NCBI GenBank assembly: GCA_946495675.1
Contig: CAMMDQ010000001.1
Location: 62,001 to 126,000 of the forward strand
Origin: an uncultured Bacillota bacterium
GTDB lineage: Bacteria > Bacillota > Clostridia > Christensenellales > UBA1242
Reading direction: 5' to 3'
Length of the DNA: 64,000 nt
The notes under the pieces were generated by a model, which was not told where the DNA came from, searched no databases, and saw only the letters and a list, made by a program, of their open reading frames with translations. Position numbers and translations under genes: made by a program. Shown piece by piece: positions 59,144 to 64,000 of this stretch (position 1 is its first letter; every line of letters begins with the position of its first letter).

Positions 59144-60984
59144 AAAAAGAAGAAAGCAAATTGGTAAAGCAGATTTTGGATGATTTTGCCCAGAGAGCAC
59201 AGGCAAGAAAAAGTTTTGATCTTATTTGGAAGATGAACATGAACTTTCTGATGGGCAATCAGTATTGTTCGGTCGGATATGGCGGCATTGAAGAAAACGA
59301 AAAACAATTTTTTTGGCAAGAGAGAGAAGTTTTCAATCACATTGCGCCAATTTTTGACATACGCTATGCAAAACTAGCCAGCATAAAACCTGATATTTCA
59401 ATTATTCCAGCGACCAATGATGAACGGGATAAACAGTCAGCTAAGGTTAGCAAAAAGATATTTGAATCGGTCAAAAACAAACTTAATTTGCCAGAACTTG
59501 TCAACAAAGCAATTAAATGGGCAGAAGTTTGCGGAACTGTTTTCTATAAAGTTGGCTGGAACCCATCAAAAGGTGCAGTTGTTGGCAGAGATGAAAAAGG
59601 TAAAGAAATCAGAAGTGGCGAAGTTGAAGTTTCTGTTCTTAGCCCATTTGAAATTTATCCAGACTCTTCTGTATGTGAAGACATAGACCAGTGCCAAAGC
59701 ATAATTCACGCAAAGGCATATACCACAGACCAAATCAAACAAATGTATGGTGTTGAAACTGAAGGGAGAACTGTGAACACCTTTGCTCTCGGTCAAGTCA
59801 GTGAGGGAATTGGCGGTCTCGGCTCCAACGGAACTGTGCCAAAAATAATTGAAAGCAGCAAAGCAAATAGTGCGATTGTGATCGAAAAATATTTTCGTCC
59901 AAATGTTGAATTTCCTCTAGGAAGGCTGGTTATTATAGCGGGAGACAAACTTGTTTATGATGGTCCTTTGCCATACAAACTTGGCAGTGATGGGCAGCGT
60001 GATTTTCCATTCATCAGACAAACCTGCACTGAAGAGCCGGGGTGTTTCTGGGGAACTAGTATTATCGAGCGCCTTATTCCAGTTCAACGGGCTTACAATG
60101 CAATAAAAAATCGGAAACATGAATTTGTCAACAGGCTTTCTATGGGTGTGCTTAGTGTTGAAGATGGCTCGGTAGACCTTGATAATTTGGAGGATGAAGG
60201 GCTCAGTCCTGGCAAAATTTTGGTTTATCGCCAAGGCTCGATTGCTCCAAAATTTTTGGAAGGAGAGAGCTTGCCAAGCGGCATTGATAATGAAGAAGAT
60301 AAATTGCTTGAAGAATTTACAAAAATCAGTGGCGTGAGTGAAACTTTAGGAACTGATTATGCATCTGCAAATATAAGTGGAACAGCACTCGAGTTGATGA
60401 TAAGCCAAGATGAAGCAAGACTGAATTCAACAAGTGAAAGCATAAGAAACAGCTGCAAAATACTGGCTCAATATATTTTGAAACTATATCGTCAATATGC
60501 AATTTTTCCAAGGCTTGCAAAAATTGTGGGCGAAAATGGACAAGTAGACATGTTTTATTTTTCAAGCGGTGACATCACAAGTGATGATATTACTTTGTCA
60601 GCTCAAACAGATAACTTAAATTTGCCATCACAAAAACGAGACATGGTTTTTAAACTTTTGGAAAATGGCATCTTGCAAGACGAAGATGGCAAAATTTCCA
60701 ACACAACAAAATGCAAAATTATGGAGATGCTGGGGCTCGGCATTTGGGAAAATGCTCAAGATCTGAATGAACTGCACATCAAAAAAGCAGCGGGTGAAAA
60801 TCTGAAAATGCTTGATGGTGTGGTCTGCAAAACCATGGAAATTGATGAGCATAAGTTGCATATCAACGAGCACATTGCTTTTATGCTTGGGCAAGATTTT
60901 GAAAAAGCAAAAAAAGACAATCTTAAACTTGAAGAAATCTTTCTCCAGCATATTCGAGAACATAAAAAACAAATAGGGGGCTAA
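59140..60984 (+). CDS. Phage portal protein (P22-like)
   Basis: FWQEREVFNHIAPIFDIRYAKLASIKPDISIIPA; IIERLIPVQRAYNAIKNRKHEFVNRL. Confidence 0.85.
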   Translation: MKKEESKLVKQILDDFAQRAQARKSFDLIWKMNMNFLMGNQYCSVGYGGIEENEKQFFWQEREVFNHIAPIFDIRYAKLASIKPDISIIPATNDERDKQSAKVSKKIFESVKNKLNLPELVNKAIKWAEVCGTVFYKVGWNPSKGAVVGRDEKGKEIRSGEVEVSVLSPFEIYPDSSVCEDIDQCQSIIHAKAYTTDQIKQMYGVETEGRTVNTFALGQVSEGIGGLGSNGTVPKIIESSKANSAIVIEKYFRPNVEFPLGRLVIIAGDKLVYDGPLPYKLGSDGQRDFPFIRQTCTEEPGCFWGTSIIERLIPVQRAYNAIKNRKHEFVNRLSMGVLSVEDGSVDLDNLEDEGLSPGKILVYRQGSIAPKFLEGESLPSGIDNEEDKLLEEFTKISGVSETLGTDYASANISGTALELMISQDEARLNSTSESIRNSCKILAQYILKLYRQYAIFPRLAKIVGENGQVDMFYFSSGDITSDDITLSAQTDNLNLPSQKRDMVFKLLENGILQDEDGKISNTTKCKIMEMLGLGIWENAQDLNELHIKKAAGENLKMLDGVVCKTMEIDEHKLHINEHIAFMLGQDFEKAKKDNLKLEEIFLQHIREHKKQIGG

Positions 60985-60985
60985 T

Positions 60986-61657
60986 ATGGAAGAAGAAAAC
61001 AGAGAACAACCGACCATGGAACCGGCAAATGTTATAAACATAACGGATGAAGAAAGGGCTGTGAGTGAGGTCGGCTCTCAAGGGCAATATGGTAAATTTA
61101 AGTCTGCAAATAAGTTGTTAGAGGCCTATAACAATTTGCAGAGCGAATTTACCAAAAAATGCCAACAGCTAAGTCAAATGCAAAAAGACAAAATGGGGCA
61201 AGGAGTGGGAGATAATCAGGCCGAGCCAAGCCAAGCTCAGCAGCAAACTGAGACCGAGCAAACTCAACCTGAGCAAACCAAGCTATCTTTTCAAAGTGGC
61301 CTTGAATCATTCCTTTTGGCAAACGATGATGCCAAACAATTCGAAGATGAAATCAAACAAAAAGTAGATTTATCTTCAACTGCTGCCGACCCTTATCAAG
61401 TCGCATGGGCGGGGGTCGTTTTGGACCATCTGACAGGAACAAAACAAAAAGCCGGCGACCCGATTGTAAACAAATATGTTTTATCGGACGAACAAGTGCG
61501 AAATCAAGTTATTCAAGAATATCTCAACGATCTGGAAAAGCACAAACCACCTTATGTCATTTCTTCACAGGGCGGGGAAAGAGTGTCAAGCATAAGCCCT
61601 GACACTCCATCTTCCTTGGCCGAAGCAAAAGAGATTGTGAGCAAAATGTTTAACTAA
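60986..61657 (+). CDS. Putative scaffold protein
   Basis: Acidic Gln-rich protein between portal and coat genes. Confidence 0.55.
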   Translation: MEEENREQPTMEPANVINITDEERAVSEVGSQGQYGKFKSANKLLEAYNNLQSEFTKKCQQLSQMQKDKMGQGVGDNQAEPSQAQQQTETEQTQPEQTKLSFQSGLESFLLANDDAKQFEDEIKQKVDLSSTAADPYQVAWAGVVLDHLTGTKQKAGDPIVNKYVLSDEQVRNQVIQEYLNDLEKHKPPYVISSQGGERVSSISPDTPSSLAEAKEIVSKMFN

Positions 61658-61719
61658 ATTTTTAGATTTCGACTTTTTTCTTACAAAAAAAATAAAAAAA
61701 TCTTAGAAAAGGAGAAATT

Positions 61720-62922
61720 ATGGTAACTTTAACATCTGCTGAAAGTGCATTAAAAAATGTTTATCTTGGTGTTGTTGCCAACCAACTTAATGTAAGATCA
61801 AATCCACTTTTGGCAAAAATCAAAATGTCAAGCAAAGATGTTTGGGGAAAAGAAATCCGCAAACTTGCACCTTTTGGCATAAATGGCGGTGTTGGAGCAG
61901 GAAGTGAAACTGCATCACTGCCAAAATCTTCTGGCAACAGCTATGTTCAATTTACTGCTGAACTTAAAAACCTTTATGGAAAAATCGAGCTTTCTGACAA
62001 AGCTATTCGGGCTTCTGCAAACAATTTGGGAGCTTTTGTAAATCTTCTTTCTGACGAGATGGAAGGTCTTGTTAAAGCAAGTGCTTTCAATCTTGGAAGA
62101 ATGCTTTATGGTGATGGTTCTGGTCTTCTTGCAACTGCTGCAAGTGCAAGTGGACAAACAGTAACCTGTGATAAAGTCAACAATCTTATTGAAGGCATGC
62201 TTGTTGACGTTTACACTGGTGAAAGCGTAAACGCAAAACAACTTAAAATTACTTATGTTGACAGAGTTAACAAAACTTTCAATTATGAAGGCACCGCAAC
62301 AATCAAGACTGGGGACAAAATTTACTGCCAAGGTTCAAAAGGATACGAAATCACTGGCCTTGGAAAAATCTTTGACACAGCAAACACAACTCTTTATGGA
62401 GTAAGTGTAACTGACTATCCATGGCTTAAACCTTATGTTTCTGCTCCTTCGTCAAATCAAGACATTTCAGACACTCTTATTCAAGAGGCCATTGATGAGC
62501 TTGAATTTAATCACGACTCACAAATCAACTATATTGCAACAACTGCTGAAATTCGAAGAGCCTATCAGCAATATCTTTCAGCTTGCAAACGCAATATTGA
62601 TGTTATGGATTTGGAAGGCGGTTTCAAAACAATTTCGCACAATGGTATCCCTGTTGTTGCTGACAGATTTGTCGATAGCGGCAAGATGTTCCTTTTAAAT
62701 ACAAACGATTTTACCCTTCATCAACTTTGCGATTGGAAGTGGCTGGAAGGTGAAAATGGCAGAATTTTAAGACAGAATGCTGATCAACCTGCATACAGTG
62801 CAACTTTGGTAAAATATGCAGAACTTATTTGTGACAAACCTTGCGGACAAGCTCTGCTTACAAAAATAAATTCTACAATAGGTTCAGGCTCTGCTTCAGG
62901 GGCTGATGATTCTGATTTATAA
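61720..62922 (+). CDS. Phage major capsid (coat) protein
   Basis: LNVRSNPLLAKIKMSSKDVWGKEIRKLAPFGINGG; position after portal/scaffold. Confidence 0.8.
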   Translation: MVTLTSAESALKNVYLGVVANQLNVRSNPLLAKIKMSSKDVWGKEIRKLAPFGINGGVGAGSETASLPKSSGNSYVQFTAELKNLYGKIELSDKAIRASANNLGAFVNLLSDEMEGLVKASAFNLGRMLYGDGSGLLATAASASGQTVTCDKVNNLIEGMLVDVYTGESVNAKQLKITYVDRVNKTFNYEGTATIKTGDKIYCQGSKGYEITGLGKIFDTANTTLYGVSVTDYPWLKPYVSAPSSNQDISDTLIQEAIDELEFNHDSQINYIATTAEIRRAYQQYLSACKRNIDVMDLEGGFKTISHNGIPVVADRFVDSGKMFLLNTNDFTLHQLCDWKWLEGENGRILRQNADQPAYSATLVKYAELICDKPCGQALLTKINSTIGSGSASGADDSDL

Positions 62923-62928
62923 TAATAA

Positions 62929-62960
62929 GATAAAAGGCAAACAGTTTTGCCTTTTTATCT
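62929..62960 (+). terminator. Terminator after coat gene
   Basis: GATAAAAGGCAAA-CAGT-TTTGCCTTTTTATC. Confidence 0.75.
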
Positions 62961-62966
62961 TTTAAT

Positions 62967-63323
62967 TTGGGGGTAAAAATGAGAAAAGAAGACTTTGTTT
63001 TTCATAGCTGCAAAGATTATGTTTTTATTGAAAGAGACAATCTTTTTATTTGCCAAAGGCTTCAACAAATTGACCCCAGCTACCGAGTGGTTTTCAATCT
63101 AAAAAAACGAAAATACGAGGTGCATAGCATTGAGCAGGTTGGTGGAAGCTATTGTTTTACTCTGCCTTTTGAAAATTTGGATGAGCGTGCTGTTGAGTTT
63201 GCCTTAAAAACTAGAAGAGAAAACTCAGACAAAATCATAGCAGAGATTGACAAATATAACGAAAATCTTTACAACCAAATGCTTAAACAAGAAGTAAATA
63301 AATTAAAGGAGGCACTATGCTAG
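62967..63323 (+). CDS. Hypothetical phage-module protein
   Basis: ORF in the structural cluster; actual start may be downstream at 62979. Confidence 0.55.
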   Translation: MGVKMRKEDFVFHSCKDYVFIERDNLFICQRLQQIDPSYRVVFNLKKRKYEVHSIEQVGGSYCFTLPFENLDERAVEFALKTRRENSDKIIAEIDKYNENLYNQMLKQEVNKLKEALC

Positions 63324-63868
63324 TTAAAGATATAATAAAACTTGCTTGCGATTTCACGGGACAGGAAGCTCTTGGCGAAAAGATTGCTCAGTCCAGCTTG
63401 CTTGAAACTTGCGAGCAAGAGATTGTTGACAAGTTTGTGAAATGTTTTAACCTTGTAAACAATGAAATTGCAAGTGAATTTGTGCCAATCAAAAAAATTG
63501 AGCAATTTGAGGTTTCAAACGGCAAAATTTTGCTAACTCAATTTTCAACCAAACCATATAAAATTTTGTATATCAAAAACAGCTTGGGCAGAAAGATGCG
63601 ATTCAAGCAATTTGATGATCACATCTTTGTTCTTTGCAAAAAAGCGATCATTTGCTATAGCATATTGCCGTCTGTTTTGAGCATCAGCGATCAAATTGAT
63701 AGCTTTTTGCCTGAACGTATTTATGCCTACGGTGTTGCTAGAGAATTTTTGTTTTTGCAAAGTCGTTTTGACGATGCCGACATTTTTGAAGAGCGTTTCA
63801 AAAATTCTTTAGAGCTGATATGTCGGACCGCACCTCACGCCAAAATGCCAAGGCGGAGGTGGCTTTGA
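63317..63868 (+). CDS. Putative head-tail connector protein
   Basis: 183-aa ORF in phage gene order. Confidence 0.5.
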   Translation: MLVKDIIKLACDFTGQEALGEKIAQSSLLETCEQEIVDKFVKCFNLVNNEIASEFVPIKKIEQFEVSNGKILLTQFSTKPYKILYIKNSLGRKMRFKQFDDHIFVLCKKAIICYSILPSVLSISDQIDSFLPERIYAYGVAREFLFLQSRFDDADIFEERFKNSLELICRTAPHAKMPRRRWL

Positions 63869-64000
63869 TGTTTTACAAAAACAAGCTTAAAACAAAATCA
63901 ACAAGCGAAAAAACATTTGAGTTTGACATGTTTTCTTCGCCCGCTCAAACAGAAAAAGAGCAAAGTTTGTGTGATTTTAACTTGACCAAGCTGTGTTATA
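63868..64000 (+). CDS. Hypothetical phage-module protein, truncated by window end
   Basis: MFYKNKLKTKSTSEKTFEFDMFSSPAQTEKEQSLCDFNLTKLCY..., open at the edge. Confidence 0.5.
   Translation, partial: MFYKNKLKTKSTSEKTFEFDMFSSPAQTEKEQSLCDFNLTKLCY

Overview
Low-GC, gene-dense chromosomal window from a spore-forming Firmicute (Clostridia-like; an inference from spoIIGA-sigE-sigG and general gene content). Housekeeping and sporulation genes dominate: spoIIGA-sigE-sigG-ylmC, nrdR, feoAB, a 34-aa spoVM-like ORF missed by the ORF track, rpmB, yloU/yloV, tlyA, prfB with its programmed frameshift, tsaD, hrcA-grpE-dnaK-[zincin]-dnaJ, metK with an S-box leader, mtaB, rpsU, rplS, comM/yifB, dprA-topA-trmFO-hslVU, iscS-iscU, ileS with a T-box leader, pepF. 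RNA genes: one tRNA-Arg(CCT) and a long SRP RNA on the minus strand. The right end (about 58.6 kb to the edge) is a phage-type structural module (portal, coat) with no integrase or large terminase visible. Points most worth a second look: a GrpE with a metallothionein-like Cys-rich N-terminus and an HExxH metallopeptidase gene inside the dnaK-dnaJ operon; a near-perfect four-way-junction palindrome after dnaJ; a G9 tract between the -35 and -10 of a WG-repeat gene; a TrmFO homologue that appears to lack both catalytic cysteines; an HAD-nucleotidase/nucleoside-hydrolase fusion; a HEPN-like/CBS protein; a 12-Cys small protein. All family assignments come from reading motifs by eye; no database search was run.
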